Source of the DNA: Winogradskyella echinorum
Lineage (GTDB): Bacteria; Bacteroidota; Bacteroidia; Flavobacteriales; Flavobacteriaceae
Length of the DNA stretch: 64,000 nucleotides
Reading direction: 5' to 3'
Assembly (NCBI RefSeq): GCF_014297365.1
Contig: NZ_JACOQD010000001.1
Location: 1,302,001 to 1,366,000 of the forward strand
The notes under the pieces are model-generated. The model did no database searches and was not told where the DNA came from. It saw only the letters and a program-made list of their open reading frames with translations. Of the stretch, positions 44,506-54,444 are shown in pieces. A program made the position numbers and the translations under genes. How positions within the stretch are numbered: the first letter of the stretch is position 1; every line of letters begins with the position of its first letter.

Positions 44506-46854
44506 TCATTCCGAAATTGTAATTTTATGTTTTAGTTCATTTCCTAGTTCGTCCATAACAGTAATTATATGATCTCCAGATGTTGGTATAACAGCCATAT
44601 CATGAATATCCTTTGTACTGCCAACAAATTGACTGTCAATATACCAATAGAGTTCTAATTCTGGTTTTGAATGTGCAACTTTTAGTATTAAATCATTGGT
44701 ATTGCCATCAAAATCTTTAGGCAGAAAAATAGTGCTTTGCTGATTTGGGTAAATAAATTCCATACTAATTCCTGAAGCTTCAGCACAATCATTTCTGTAA
44801 GGTGGAAGTGGTTTGTAAAATGGGTTTTTATTTTTGAAATAATAAGCTTGCAAAGGAGGAAGAATAAACCAAGGAGTGTTATTTATATTAGAAATGGCTT
44901 CACATGAAGAATTCACTTGAAACTGCCCTGAATTATCCAAATGCACCAACTTATGAAAAGGACAAGGTGCTGTTTTTTGCCCACTTTTTTGAATATATCT
45001 CATTTCGGTGTCATCGCAAATTGAAGAAGCTCTATGGCCACTTTTTTTACAAATATTTACTTCTAACATTTCGTCGTATGGTTGCGAAAACCATTTACTT
45101 TTAGGTAAGACATCAAAGACATCAAATAGAATAGGAGCAGCGGTTTGTACACCAACCAAACCTGGTCGTCCTTCACCATCTGCATTACCAACCCAAACAC
45201 CAACTACATAATTTTTTGTTGTGCCAATGGCCCAAGCATCTCTAAATCCAAAACTGGTTCCTGTTTTCCATGCCACCTCTTGTGAAGAATCGTAATATTC
45301 CCAACTATCATCACCTTCTGGTCGGTTCACTTGCTTCATACTTTCAAAAGTGAGAAAGATGGAAGCCGCGTCAAAAACGTCTTTTTCATTTTGAAGCTTT
45401 CCAAAATTTACAGCCTCTTCATTGATATAAGTAGGTTGGACAAATTCGTTGGTAAAATATTTACTCGAATTATCATTAAAGTGATTCAAGGTTGAAGCCA
45501 TAGCAGCATAACTTTTACATAAATCCCAAAGATTACTTTCTGCACCTCCAAGCACTAAAGACAAACCATAATGATTTGCATTGTATTTTAAATCTTTGAG
45601 TTGAAGCTGCTTTAAATAATGATAAAAGCGATCTAGTCCAAAATCTTGAAGCATTCGCACTGCAGGAACGTTCAATGATCGCGATAAGGCTTCATTTGCA
45701 AATACAGCTCCATCGTAAGATTTATTGAAATTTTCCGGTTGGTAACTGCCAAATTGAGTTGGCACATCAGCCACTAAAGTATTGGGTAATAAATCACCAG
45801 CATCTAACATTGAAGCGTATAAAAACGGTTTTAAAATACTGCCAGTACTTCTTGGTTTATCAATAATATCAACACTTTTTTGATGTGCTTTATCTGTTGG
45901 TGCATTGCCGACATAAGCCAACACTTCTCGTGTATTGACATCTAAAACTAAAACCGAAATATTATAAATTTCATTCTGTTTTAATAGGTTGTAATGTTGT
46001 TTAACTATAGAATTTGTTTGCTCTTGTAACGAAGTTTTTACTGTAGTTTTAATGCGTTCTCCTTTGTGTTTTTTAGCAACTTTCTGAAGTAAATGCGGTG
46101 CAATTTGTGGTAAAGGATAAGGTTTTTGCGGCAGACCTTCTTCAATAGATAATCTATAAGTTAATTCATCTATGGTACCATTTTCAAATAGCTTTTTCAA
46201 TAAACGATTGCGCTTATCTAATAATCGTTTTTGATTTTTCCCTGGATAAATTAAACTCGGTGCATTTGGTAAAACGGCTAAGGTTGCACTTTCTGCCCAT
46301 GATAAATCCGAAGCATTTCTATTAAAATACCTCCAAGATGCAGCATCGATGCCTACTACATTGCCACCAAAAGGAGCGTAGCTGGCATAAAGATTTAATA
46401 TTTCATCTTTAGAAAGCCTAAATTCTAGTCGTGTGGCTAAAATTAATTCTTTAAACTTTTCAAAATATGTACGCGATTGTCCCTTTCGAGATAAACGAAT
46501 CACTTGTTGTGTAATAGTGCTACCTCCACGTTTTACAGAACCTGAACTTAAATTGCCTTTTAAAGCTTTAAAAATTGAAATAGGATTAAAACCAGGATGC
46601 TTGTAAAAATATTCGTCTTCAAACTGAAGAATACAGGTTTTAAATTTATCTGGAATACTATCACTTGCAGGAAATCGCCATTGTCCATCATCTGCAATAA
46701 GTGCACCTAGCAATTCATTAGAATTACTTGTTATTACTGTGGCTGTTGGGTCTTTGAATAATTGTTTTGGTAAACAGAAATAATAAGCCACAAGAAGTAT
46801 AGCGACAATTGCCGATTTTATCTTGTTGCGTTTTATGTAGTTTATTAGTTTCAT
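44506..46854 (-). CDS. pbpC: Penicillin-binding protein 1C
   Basis: This 782-residue bifunctional peptidoglycan synthase has one N-terminal membrane helix. It has a GT51 glycosyltransferase domain (EDEYFYKHPGF and RGGSTITQQVIRL) and a transpeptidase domain with Ser339-x-x-Lys342 (STGSILKPF) and KTGT at 530-533. A C-terminal BiPBP_C beta-domain (about 690-782) is typical of PbpC. Polymerisation and possibly cross-linking occur on the outer face of the inner membrane. PbpC is commonly paired with an alpha-2-macroglobulin; one is encoded about 1.4 kb upstream on the same strand. Confidence 0.94.
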   Translation of the reverse strand: MKLINYIKRNKIKSAIVAILLVAYYFCLPKQLFKDPTATVITSNSNELLGALIADDGQWRFPASDSIPDKFKTCILQFEDEYFYKHPGFNPISIFKALKGNLSSGSVKRGGSTITQQVIRLSRKGQSRTYFEKFKELILATRLEFRLSKDEILNLYASYAPFGGNVVGIDAASWRYFNRNASDLSWAESATLAVLPNAPSLIYPGKNQKRLLDKRNRLLKKLFENGTIDELTYRLSIEEGLPQKPYPLPQIAPHLLQKVAKKHKGERIKTTVKTSLQEQTNSIVKQHYNLLKQNEIYNISVLVLDVNTREVLAYVGNAPTDKAHQKSVDIIDKPRSTGSILKPFLYASMLDAGDLLPNTLVADVPTQFGSYQPENFNKSYDGAVFANEALSRSLNVPAVRMLQDFGLDRFYHYLKQLQLKDLKYNANHYGLSLVLGGAESNLWDLCKSYAAMASTLNHFNDNSSKYFTNEFVQPTYINEEAVNFGKLQNEKDVFDAASIFLTFESMKQVNRPEGDDSWEYYDSSQEVAWKTGTSFGFRDAWAIGTTKNYVVGVWVGNADGEGRPGLVGVQTAAPILFDVFDVLPKSKWFSQPYDEMLEVNICKKSGHRASSICDDTEMRYIQKSGQKTAPCPFHKLVHLDNSGQFQVNSSCEAISNINNTPWFILPPLQAYYFKNKNPFYKPLPPYRNDCAEASGISMEFIYPNQQSTIFLPKDFDGNTNDLILKVAHSKPELELYWYIDSQFVGSTKDIHDMAVIPTSGDHIITVMDELGNELKHKITISE

Positions 46855-46898
46855 TCTTAAGAGACAGTCACACTGAGTGTAGTTGAAGAATTATATTT

Positions 46899-46926
46899 GA
46901 GATGCTGAAATAAATTCAGCATGACA
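46899..46926. repeat. Family B interspersed repeat
   Basis: GAGATGCTGAA..TTCAGCATGAC between pbpC and the monooxygenase gene. It matches almost base for base the copy at 31594-31618. Confidence 0.7.
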
Positions 46927-46930
46927 AGTC

Positions 46931-47245
46931 TTAAAGATCTTTCATGAATTCGTACTCGCGTTCTACTTTGCAAATCTTTACATTGTACCAATTATACCAT
47001 TGCTCGCGTCCTTTTTGTTGTGCAAATAAATGGTCTGTGTTGGCTTTCCAATTTTTAATGGCTTCTAAGCTTTCCCAATAGCTTACTGTTATGCCGACTT
47101 CATTTCTGGCAGAATCTATACCAATAAAACCCTTTTGTTGTTTGGCTAGATTTTCCATTTTTACAGCCATTTCTGAGTAGCCTTCAATGGTTTCAGTTTG
47201 TGTTGAGGTGAAAATTACGGCGTAGTATGGTTTAGAGTTTTTCAT
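46931..47245 (-). CDS. Antibiotic biosynthesis monooxygenase (ABM)-domain protein
   Basis: This 104-residue protein has a ferredoxin-like ABM fold. Examples are YYAVIFTSTQTET, FIGIDSARNEVGITVSYWESLEAI and NWKANTDHLFAQQ. Members include haem-degrading enzymes and cofactor-free quinone oxidases; the haem-binding residues of IsdG-type enzymes are not clear here. Its substrate is unknown. It lies between two family B repeats, suggesting it is an isolated gene unit. Confidence 0.85.
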   Translation of the reverse strand: MKNSKPYYAVIFTSTQTETIEGYSEMAVKMENLAKQQKGFIGIDSARNEVGITVSYWESLEAIKNWKANTDHLFAQQKGREQWYNWYNVKICKVEREYEFMKDL

Positions 47246-47257
47246 ATCTATTTTATT

Positions 47258-47319
47258 AGACCTTTTAGATGAGATACTGAAACAAGTTCAGCAAGACAAA
47301 TCTAAAAGGTCTTTTTTTA
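47258..47319. repeat. Family B repeat inside the loop of a perfect 13-bp hairpin
   Basis: AGACCTTTTAGAT (47258-47270) pairs perfectly with ATCTAAAAGGTCT (47300-47312). The 29-base loop is a family B repeat (GAGATACTGAA..TTCAGCAAGAC), and a T run follows on the plus strand. It looks like a terminator-type hairpin opened by insertion of the repeat. Both flanking genes run on the minus strand. Confidence 0.65.
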
Positions 47320-47323
47320 TGGT

Positions 47324-48175
47324 TCAAGACCCTTTTGGCATCTCAAATTCAATTATTTTTTCTGTGATATTATCTTCAGAATCTGTTAAGATAAATTTAA
47401 TAAAAACACGCTCTGTTGAAATGCTAACCGGATAATCTTTTAGGTTTTTTATAGTTTTTACATAATTTAACCAGTCTTTTCCACATTTGTCTTCAACATC
47501 ATCTTTTAAATCCTTGATAGCTGTTTCAATAAAATTAATCCAGTCCTTTTCAGTGTATGTTAATGTTTCAAACGTATTAGACTTTAATTGCTTAAGTGGC
47601 TTCCATTCTGTACTAAATTGTTTCCATTCATTAGTATTACATTTAGGATCACCACTCATGTAAGAGAAACTATTTTCATAACGTTGAAATAGGCTTACTT
47701 GCTTATAATCATTCTCTATTAGAACAATATTTTTCCCTTCAGGTTTATCATTAATATCTACTTTAATTGTAGTTGAATCAGCTTCCTTTAAATTATGTGA
47801 TCGCTTATAATCACTTGTAGCTAAGTTTTTAATTTCCACATTTACATCATTGAACTTAAGTCGAATTGTTCTTGCAATTTTATTTGGTGATAAATACCCA
47901 TTAAACACATAACCAATGTGGTTTCTGGTTTCTACTTTCACCCATTTTCCACTGATTTTTTCACCAGCATCTAACACGACTAGGTTTTTATCTGTTTCTT
48001 CTAGTAAACCAATGGCTTCACCATAAGCTAATTTTGTAAGCATTTTTCCGCTAACATCTGGCTGGTCTCTAAGAGATAATCCACTTTCTGCTGCTACATA
48101 CGCTTCTTGTTGTGCCGTTGCAATTGCCATATTGAATACTAAAGCGATCGCTAAAATCATTTTTAAATTTTTCAT
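47324..48175 (-). CDS. Exported SH3-domain protein
   Basis: This 283-residue protein has a signal peptide (ending near AIATAQQ) and an N-terminal bacterial SH3 domain. The SH3 covers about residues 25-98, from VAAESGLSLRDQPDVSGKML to GYVFNGYL. Such domains bind peptidoglycan or other envelope ligands. The rest (100-283) is of unknown fold, with acidic and Lys-rich strands. It lies between the alpha-2-macroglobulin and the ABM gene on the same strand. Function not known. Confidence 0.82.
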   Translation of the reverse strand: MKNLKMILAIALVFNMAIATAQQEAYVAAESGLSLRDQPDVSGKMLTKLAYGEAIGLLEETDKNLVVLDAGEKISGKWVKVETRNHIGYVFNGYLSPNKIARTIRLKFNDVNVEIKNLATSDYKRSHNLKEADSTTIKVDINDKPEGKNIVLIENDYKQVSLFQRYENSFSYMSGDPKCNTNEWKQFSTEWKPLKQLKSNTFETLTYTEKDWINFIETAIKDLKDDVEDKCGKDWLNYVKTIKNLKDYPVSISTERVFIKFILTDSEDNITEKIIEFEMPKGS

Positions 48176-48223
48176 AATTACTTGTTTTTAAGTTAAACAT
48201 TTTAGCGGTTTATGTTTAGGATT

Positions 48224-48285
48224 CTTGTCTGTCGACCGACAAGTAGTTTAGCATTGTTTTTTGAGATTCCTGCCTACGCAGGAAT
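48224..48285. repeat. Two palindromes, including a family A interspersed repeat
   Basis: A near-perfect palindrome CTTGTC..GTCGAC..GACAAG spans about 48224-48243. A family A copy with ATTCCTGC (48266-48273) and GCAGGAAT (48278-48285) lies just before the stop of the alpha-2-macroglobulin gene. The 114-base gap holds nothing else. Confidence 0.65.
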
Positions 48286-48289
48286 TTGG

Positions 48290-51200
48290 TTATTTCTCAA
48301 CAGTTACCCATTTACCCTTATTTCGTACTAAATAATCATCATTATCGTACATGGCTTCAGCTTGCGCTCCTGGTAAATAATAGGTGCCTAAATAAGATGC
48401 ATTTAACATCACTGTAAAGGTCTTAGTGCCATATTTTCCTTGTCTATTCATATCGAAATAGAAGTTCACTCGATCATCTCTAATATCTGTATATCTCGCA
48501 TTACTTACTGTGGTATCTCCAAAATCGGTAAATCGTGTGTTTACAATATCCCAACCTGAAGGAAATATTTGTGTTAATGCAACATCGTTTACATAATCTC
48601 TTGTTAAGTTTGAAATACTTACCGTTGCTACAAAATCCTGACCTTGTTGTAATTTGGTAACATCGATTTTATTGCCTTGCAAATCTTTATAAACGGTTGA
48701 AATTGATAAACCTCTTTGCTCTGCAATTTCATCACCTAGTTTTAGTTTGCCAGAATTTAAAACTCGTACATAAACCAAATTGTCTTTTGAGTTAGTAATT
48801 GCAATTTGATTCTCACCTTCTTTTATAGAAACATTGCGTTGCGAAATACCATTTTTAGTGTCAATAGTTTCAGTTTTACCGTTTATGGTATAAGTGAGTT
48901 TTAATTCTTTACCACCATTCTGCGTTATCATTTTTCCAAGAGCTAATAAATTATAAGCTGTTGTTTGTGTACTCATCCAACGATCGCTTGCTAAAGATTT
49001 TGCAATAGACTTTGCTATATCTGTTTTTTGAGAATGATTAATTAGTAGCATAGTTTCTAATGCCATTGCTCTATTTCTATATACAGAGCCATAGGTGTAG
49101 TGATTAGCTTCGTTGTCTTCAAAATCTATATTTGCCGATTTTAAAATGGCCTCACTTGCCTCTTTCTGTCCGGCTAAAGCATAAGCTGCTGCTAATCTCC
49201 ATTTGGCATCGTTAGAAATTTCATCGAATTCTCTTAATCGGTTCATACTTGCTAAATCAGGACTACCAGCTAAAGCTAAAGTGTACAGTCTGTATGCTTG
49301 AGCAAAATCAGTATGATAGGATTTGTAACTTGGTCTCCAATTACGTGCTGCTCGTCTTTGGTAGGCAATCCAATTGCTCTTAAAACTTAGCGGTAAAACG
49401 AATCCTTTTTTCTCGGCTTCTATCATAAAATGCCCAGCATAACTTGTTCCCCAATCATTTGCTGAATTTTCACCCATCCAATAGCCTAATCCTCCAATTG
49501 CATTCTGAAAACGTCCTAAGCGATTAATACCACTTTCTATATTACGCTGTACTTGCTTTTTCTTTTGAGGTGTTAAATCGAATATATCTGCTAAGAATAA
49601 TTGTGGAAAAACACTAGAGGTGGTCTGCTCAACACAACCATGAGGATAAAGAATTAAGTACGCTAATCGTTTTGTGAAATCCATAGGTGGTAAGGTTGAA
49701 AATTCCACCGTTGCCGAGTTGGTTCCTGGTACTCCAAAGGTTGAAAATTCAACGGTTTGTTTAGCGTTAGCTTGTAACTCACTATCAATAACTCGCGAGG
49801 TGAATGGATTAGGATTTTCTACATCAATTTCTACTTTATAAGTCGATTTTTCTCCATTTCCTGTGGCTACAACTTCAATGGTATTAATGCCTTTTGCTTT
49901 GGTAACATCCAATTCAAAATACACCATCTTTTCATCTGGTTTACTGAATTTTAATGACTGTGATTTATTGCCTTTTATGGTAATGCCATCACTTACATTT
50001 ACAGAAAGTGTCACATCTTTCACTTTGTTTTCCATAGCAAAAACCGTAACAGGAAGTGTTACCTTTTCACCTGGACTTAATTTACGAGGTAACGTCGCCA
50101 AAACCATCAATGGTTTTTTAACTTTTACAGATTTCTCAGCACTTCCATAAGCTTCGGTATTACTGTTTCCTGCAATAACCATTGTTCTTACAGCACCAAC
50201 ATAATTTGGCATTTTTAATTGGTGTGTTTTTGTTTTTCCGGCATCTAAAAGGAATGGTCCCAAATACGTTACTACAGGCTTAAAGCGATTCGCTTTTTTG
50301 TTTTTTCCACCAGCTGCGCTTCCATCTCCACCAATCGCAAAGACTTGATCAATGCTACCAGAATACGCTCCGATAACATCATCGAAAATATCCCAAGTTT
50401 TTACGCCTAAAGCTTCACGAGCATAGAAACTATCCCAAGCATTAGGTGTTTTAAATCGGGTTAAGTCCAACAGGCCTTCCTCAACAACTGCAATAGTATA
50501 AGTCATGGCTTTATTGTTTTTTTCAGATACTTTTATTTCATAAGATTGCTCTGGTTGAATGACATCTGGCATTTTTATTTGTGGCTCTAATCGAGTTTCA
50601 GGATTTTCTACCATCATAGGAATAACTCCAAACAAACGAATTGGTAAATCATTTGAGGTAATGGCATGTGGTTGCAATAATGAAATATTAATAAACACAT
50701 TCGGAGCCATGTCTTTCGTCACAGGAATTTCTACCGTAGTTTCACCTGGCTTGGTTTTTACCCATTGGTGTTGTAACACTTCGGTTCCATTTTCAATACT
50801 TACTAAAGCTCTGCCTTCGCTTCCAGATGGAAACGTAAGTTTAGCTGTATCGCCAACATTGTAGTTGTCTTTATCTGTTGAGAAGACTAACATTTTTGCG
50901 GCTTCTTTATCTCCACTTGCCGAATTAGACCACCAGTTTTTGTAGAAGTATGCTGTGCGTCCTGTGGCATGACTACTCACAGGATCAACCACTCTAATTA
51001 AATAGCGTCCACGATCACTTTCTGGAATATTGACTTTAAAGCTCGCTTTTCCATTGGCATCAGTATCGATTTCGTATTGCTGTACAGGTCTGTGGTAATT
51101 GCTCGACACATAACTCGATAAGTTATCGTAAGAGGAATTCCACCACCAACGCCATTCAATTTTATAGACTTTTACTTCTAATTTATTGCGTTGAATTGGT

Positions 51201-53866
51201 TTGCCTTCAGCGGTAACAGTTGCAATATCAAACGTTTGATTTTCGTCTGTAAAGAATGAACCATAGTTGTTGCCTTTTGGTGATTGTAAACCAACAAAAC
51301 TCTCATAAGGTGCATAAGGCATGGTGAAGGCATCGAGTGAGAAATCACCGCCATTTTCAAACGCTCGTACTAAAAATTGAGCTGTTAACATGCCTGGAGC
51401 ATTCTTGCCAATATTTAATTTTGAATCGACCTTTGCATTCCCTTCAGCATCTAAATAGCCTTCAAATACATTGGTTTCTTCTGAGCTAAAGTTTTTAGTT
51501 GGGTCGCTAAACACATAGTTTTTATAACCTTTAAAACTGGTGTATGACGTTGTGAATTTTGCTTTAATTTCAGCTTTCAAATTTTTTGCAGGCGCGCCAT
51601 GTAACCATGCTACGTTTAAGTCTCCTTGCAGCGGTTTGTTATTGGTTAAAACTTCGTCTTCAAAGTCTATTTTAATTTTTAATCGGTTAGGTTTAACCGT
51701 TTCAATTTTAAGGCTTTTTGTAAAATTAGCTCCACCAACAGAAACTTTAGCGTTGTAGTTTCCGGTTTTATAATCGGTAGAGGTTGGTACTGTGAAATCA
51801 TAGAAATTATTAATGTTATCTATGGACACTTTTCTGTATACTAACTTGCCAACAGGATCTGTGATTTCTAATTTTACAGGATGACGTTTTGGTAGCTTGT
51901 TTGCTTTGTCATTCAGCACAAAGGTTAAAAACAAACTATCGCCAGGTCGCCAAACTCCACGCTCACCATAAATATAACCTTTTAGTCCACGTTGCAATCT
52001 GTTTCCAGACACATCAAACTTACTTAGTGATAAAGAATTACCATCATGTAATTTTACATAGCTCACACTTTTTCCTTTAGAAACTATAGCAAAAGCTGCT
52101 CGTTTTTTAGCATCGATTTCTACAATACCATCATTATTGGTGTTGCCTTTTGCGATTTCTTGTTGCTGATAATTATATAGTGTAACGTTTGCATTTGTTT
52201 CTGGGTCTGTTGAAAGTATATTGGTGACTGCAAAGAAGTAGTTGAAATCATTGCCTTGCTTAGCTATAACTCCTAAATTAGAACCAATTAAGTTTAGCGA
52301 TATAGCACGATTTCCGTAATTAAAGTATGACTTTGTACAAGGATTATCTCTGTCACTATATCTGTAATTAGTGTTTCTGTAGCTATAGCTTAAATTATCC
52401 CAATAACGTTCCTCTCTCAGTTCTTCTTCCTCTTCTGTAAGGTCTTCAGAGGCGTAAAAATCTTCTTCGTAATACTCGTCATAATAATCGTCTTCTTCAA
52501 TCTCTGTGGTTTCTGATTTGGAAGAACAATCGTATAAGGAATAGTCTTGTTTAAAGCTGACTTCAATGCGATAAATTGCACCAGGATCTGCCTGTAAATA
52601 TTTAGATAAATCGATGCTGTATGCTTTCCATTCGCCAGTATTTAAATTTTCATCTCCTATTAAAGTAATCGTTTCTTTAGCAATACGACGACCGACTTGT
52701 TTTATAGAGTGTTCGTAATTGCTATTCATATTATTTTCTTGAAGAAACTGAAGAACATTATCTTCAAATATTTTGATGATTCGCACATCGACTTTGCTCA
52801 AATTAACAGCTTCGAAATTGAATTTTAAATCTTTAGAATTTGGTAATATAGAGCCATTGCTAATTAGTCTTACTTGTGGTTTTAATTCTTCAAAAGTTAA
52901 GGTTTGCGAGAAGGCTTTTTTGAGTTTAAAACCGTCTGTGTTTGTTATGCCTGTAAATACATCGACTTTTATATCTCCAACTAATTTAGTGTCTGGATAA
53001 ACTTTTAAAACATTGCCATCAACAATATATTTTGGGTTTTTTACATTTTGAATAGTGACCAAACCAGCAAAGTTTTGTTGTTTTTTTAAAGGGTCGGAAA
53101 AGTTGAGTGATAAATATTGTTCTGGATTTTGAATAACTTGTGTTTCTACAATGCTAAAGTTGTTTTTTCCAGGAATATTAATGAAGTTGTCTCCTTTGTT
53201 TTCGGCCTTAATGGCTTTTCCATCCCAAGCGATATCAATTTTACTGTCTTCAATGTTGCGCTTGATGCTGTCTATTCTAAATTCAAAATATTTAGACGGT
53301 TCTGGCATTTCTAACCAAACTAAGTTGAGGTCTTTTTTATTCTGTTTTGCTGATACCAATTTTTTGGCATCTTCTAAAGTAATTACATCCGACGAGCGTA
53401 ATTGACCTAAAACGTACTGCCACTCTTTGCTGTACGATTGCAAGTTATTAGTCATAATGCTGAAGCTCGGAGTAATGGTTTTGAACTGAAAGGTGTAATC
53501 TTCAAACTCTTTTGGTATGGATTTATAGAGTTCTCCAAGTTTTACAGTAACGGCATATTCTGTTGCTGGTTCTAATGGCTCATCTGGAGTAAATAATAAA
53601 GTGTGTTTATTGAGAGCTTTTAATGTGCCTTGAATGTGAGGTTGTGTTTTTATTATAGCATCATCAATGTTTTGTTCTGCTTCCCATCCTTCAACCTCAT
53701 TGGCCAAGCTAATTTTTATAGGTTCTAATACAGAAACAATTCCAGAAGTGGTATAGCTGATATAATCTCTATACTTAAAAATGTTATCGGTTTCTACAGG
53801 CTTTTTTTTACAAGAAAATACCAAATTAAGAATAAGAAGTAGGAGGAGGTGTTTTTTGATGTTCAT
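48290..53866 (-). CDS. Alpha-2-macroglobulin family lipoprotein
   Basis: This 1858-residue bacterial alpha-2-macroglobulin is anchored as a lipoprotein (lipobox VFSC, about residue 19). It is built of many MG beta-domains, a bait-region-like part, and a C-terminal helical thioester domain. The thioester motif reads HGCVEQTTS with Cys1411, i.e. CxEQ in place of the usual CLEQ. It should trap proteases in the periplasm and protect the envelope. An acidic stretch near residues 455-480 (repeated Glu, Asp and Tyr) is unusual. PbpC, the usual partner for repairing peptidoglycan, is encoded downstream on the same strand, with two small genes between. Confidence 0.93.
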   Translation of the reverse strand: MNIKKHLLLLLILNLVFSCKKKPVETDNIFKYRDYISYTTSGIVSVLEPIKISLANEVEGWEAEQNIDDAIIKTQPHIQGTLKALNKHTLLFTPDEPLEPATEYAVTVKLGELYKSIPKEFEDYTFQFKTITPSFSIMTNNLQSYSKEWQYVLGQLRSSDVITLEDAKKLVSAKQNKKDLNLVWLEMPEPSKYFEFRIDSIKRNIEDSKIDIAWDGKAIKAENKGDNFINIPGKNNFSIVETQVIQNPEQYLSLNFSDPLKKQQNFAGLVTIQNVKNPKYIVDGNVLKVYPDTKLVGDIKVDVFTGITNTDGFKLKKAFSQTLTFEELKPQVRLISNGSILPNSKDLKFNFEAVNLSKVDVRIIKIFEDNVLQFLQENNMNSNYEHSIKQVGRRIAKETITLIGDENLNTGEWKAYSIDLSKYLQADPGAIYRIEVSFKQDYSLYDCSSKSETTEIEEDDYYDEYYEEDFYASEDLTEEEEELREERYWDNLSYSYRNTNYRYSDRDNPCTKSYFNYGNRAISLNLIGSNLGVIAKQGNDFNYFFAVTNILSTDPETNANVTLYNYQQQEIAKGNTNNDGIVEIDAKKRAAFAIVSKGKSVSYVKLHDGNSLSLSKFDVSGNRLQRGLKGYIYGERGVWRPGDSLFLTFVLNDKANKLPKRHPVKLEITDPVGKLVYRKVSIDNINNFYDFTVPTSTDYKTGNYNAKVSVGGANFTKSLKIETVKPNRLKIKIDFEDEVLTNNKPLQGDLNVAWLHGAPAKNLKAEIKAKFTTSYTSFKGYKNYVFSDPTKNFSSEETNVFEGYLDAEGNAKVDSKLNIGKNAPGMLTAQFLVRAFENGGDFSLDAFTMPYAPYESFVGLQSPKGNNYGSFFTDENQTFDIATVTAEGKPIQRNKLEVKVYKIEWRWWWNSSYDNLSSYVSSNYHRPVQQYEIDTDANGKASFKVNIPESDRGRYLIRVVDPVSSHATGRTAYFYKNWWSNSASGDKEAAKMLVFSTDKDNYNVGDTAKLTFPSGSEGRALVSIENGTEVLQHQWVKTKPGETTVEIPVTKDMAPNVFINISLLQPHAITSNDLPIRLFGVIPMMVENPETRLEPQIKMPDVIQPEQSYEIKVSEKNNKAMTYTIAVVEEGLLDLTRFKTPNAWDSFYAREALGVKTWDIFDDVIGAYSGSIDQVFAIGGDGSAAGGKNKKANRFKPVVTYLGPFLLDAGKTKTHQLKMPNYVGAVRTMVIAGNSNTEAYGSAEKSVKVKKPLMVLATLPRKLSPGEKVTLPVTVFAMENKVKDVTLSVNVSDGITIKGNKSQSLKFSKPDEKMVYFELDVTKAKGINTIEVVATGNGEKSTYKVEIDVENPNPFTSRVIDSELQANAKQTVEFSTFGVPGTNSATVEFSTLPPMDFTKRLAYLILYPHGCVEQTTSSVFPQLFLADIFDLTPQKKKQVQRNIESGINRLGRFQNAIGGLGYWMGENSANDWGTSYAGHFMIEAEKKGFVLPLSFKSNWIAYQRRAARNWRPSYKSYHTDFAQAYRLYTLALAGSPDLASMNRLREFDEISNDAKWRLAAAYALAGQKEASEAILKSANIDFEDNEANHYTYGSVYRNRAMALETMLLINHSQKTDIAKSIAKSLASDRWMSTQTTAYNLLALGKMITQNGGKELKLTYTINGKTETIDTKNGISQRNVSIKEGENQIAITNSKDNLVYVRVLNSGKLKLGDEIAEQRGLSISTVYKDLQGNKIDVTKLQQGQDFVATVSISNLTRDYVNDVALTQIFPSGWDIVNTRFTDFGDTTVSNARYTDIRDDRVNFYFDMNRQGKYGTKTFTVMLNASYLGTYYLPGAQAEAMYDNDDYLVRNKGKWVTVEK

Positions 53867-54042
53867 GGTGTCGATGGTATTAAGAGTAAAACTTTGATTA
53901 AAAAGAAGGGTAGGTACATTCTTGTTAAATAGTTACGCCAATTTTTAAGGGTTTAGACTTTTGGTGGTTGTTAAATTGTTCTTAAAGTTAAGAATTGTTA
54001 CCAGATGAGTTAATGAAATTGGGATTGTTTTTGTATGATTTT

Positions 54043-54066
54043 GTCATTCCTGCAAAAGCAGGAATC
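54043..54066. repeat. Family A interspersed repeat
   Basis: ATTCCTGC (54046-54053) and GCAGGAAT (54058-54065) with loop AAAA, preceded by GTC. The 225-base gap upstream of the alpha-2-macroglobulin gene contains no gene, and no consensus promoter was found in it. Confidence 0.7.
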
Positions 54067-54091
54067 CACTGTATTGGTCATTTTTTACTAT

Positions 54092-54397
54092 CTAGAGACT
54101 TGGCCAGTCTTTAGATAAATCTCTCCAATTAGGATTTTCTTTTTCTATAAGATCTATTTTCCATTGACGTTTCCATTTTTTCATATTTTTCTCTCTTTTT
54201 TTGGCGTCATTGACGTATTGAAACGTTTCAAAGTAGATTAATCGATTAAGACTATATTTTTTGGTGAATCCATCAATAAGTTTGTTTTTGTGTTCAAACA
54301 TTCTCCGTTCTAAATCGTATGTAATTCCAATATATAATGTTCCGTTGTACTTATTTGAAAGTATGTATAAGTAGTATTGATGAACATTTTTATGCAT
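54092..54397 (-). CDS. GIY-YIG nuclease family protein
   Basis: This 101-residue single-domain protein has the GIY-YIG pattern in YYLYILSNKYNGTLYIGITYDLERRMFEHKN. The catalytic Tyr pair and the Arg of the ERR segment are visible, and a Glu follows in YFETF. It is of the short UPF0213/YhbQ-like type, whose role in DNA cleavage or repair is not settled. It stands alone, flanked by family A repeats on both sides (54043-54066 and 54445-54469), upstream of the alpha-2-macroglobulin gene. These short genes are often mobile or duplicated in flavobacteria. Confidence 0.88.
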   Translation of the reverse strand: MHKNVHQYYLYILSNKYNGTLYIGITYDLERRMFEHKNKLIDGFTKKYSLNRLIYFETFQYVNDAKKREKNMKKWKRQWKIDLIEKENPNWRDLSKDWPSL

Positions 54398-54444
54398 TTC
54401 ATTCGATTATTACATGTGGATTAGCTGCGCTGAACCTAAAGGTT

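Noticed and set aside
53867-54042. Search for promoter or RNA gene upstream of the alpha-2-macroglobulin gene
   Set aside because: No TAnnTTTG element on the minus strand and no tRNA-like or stable hairpin structure was found apart from the family A repeat.
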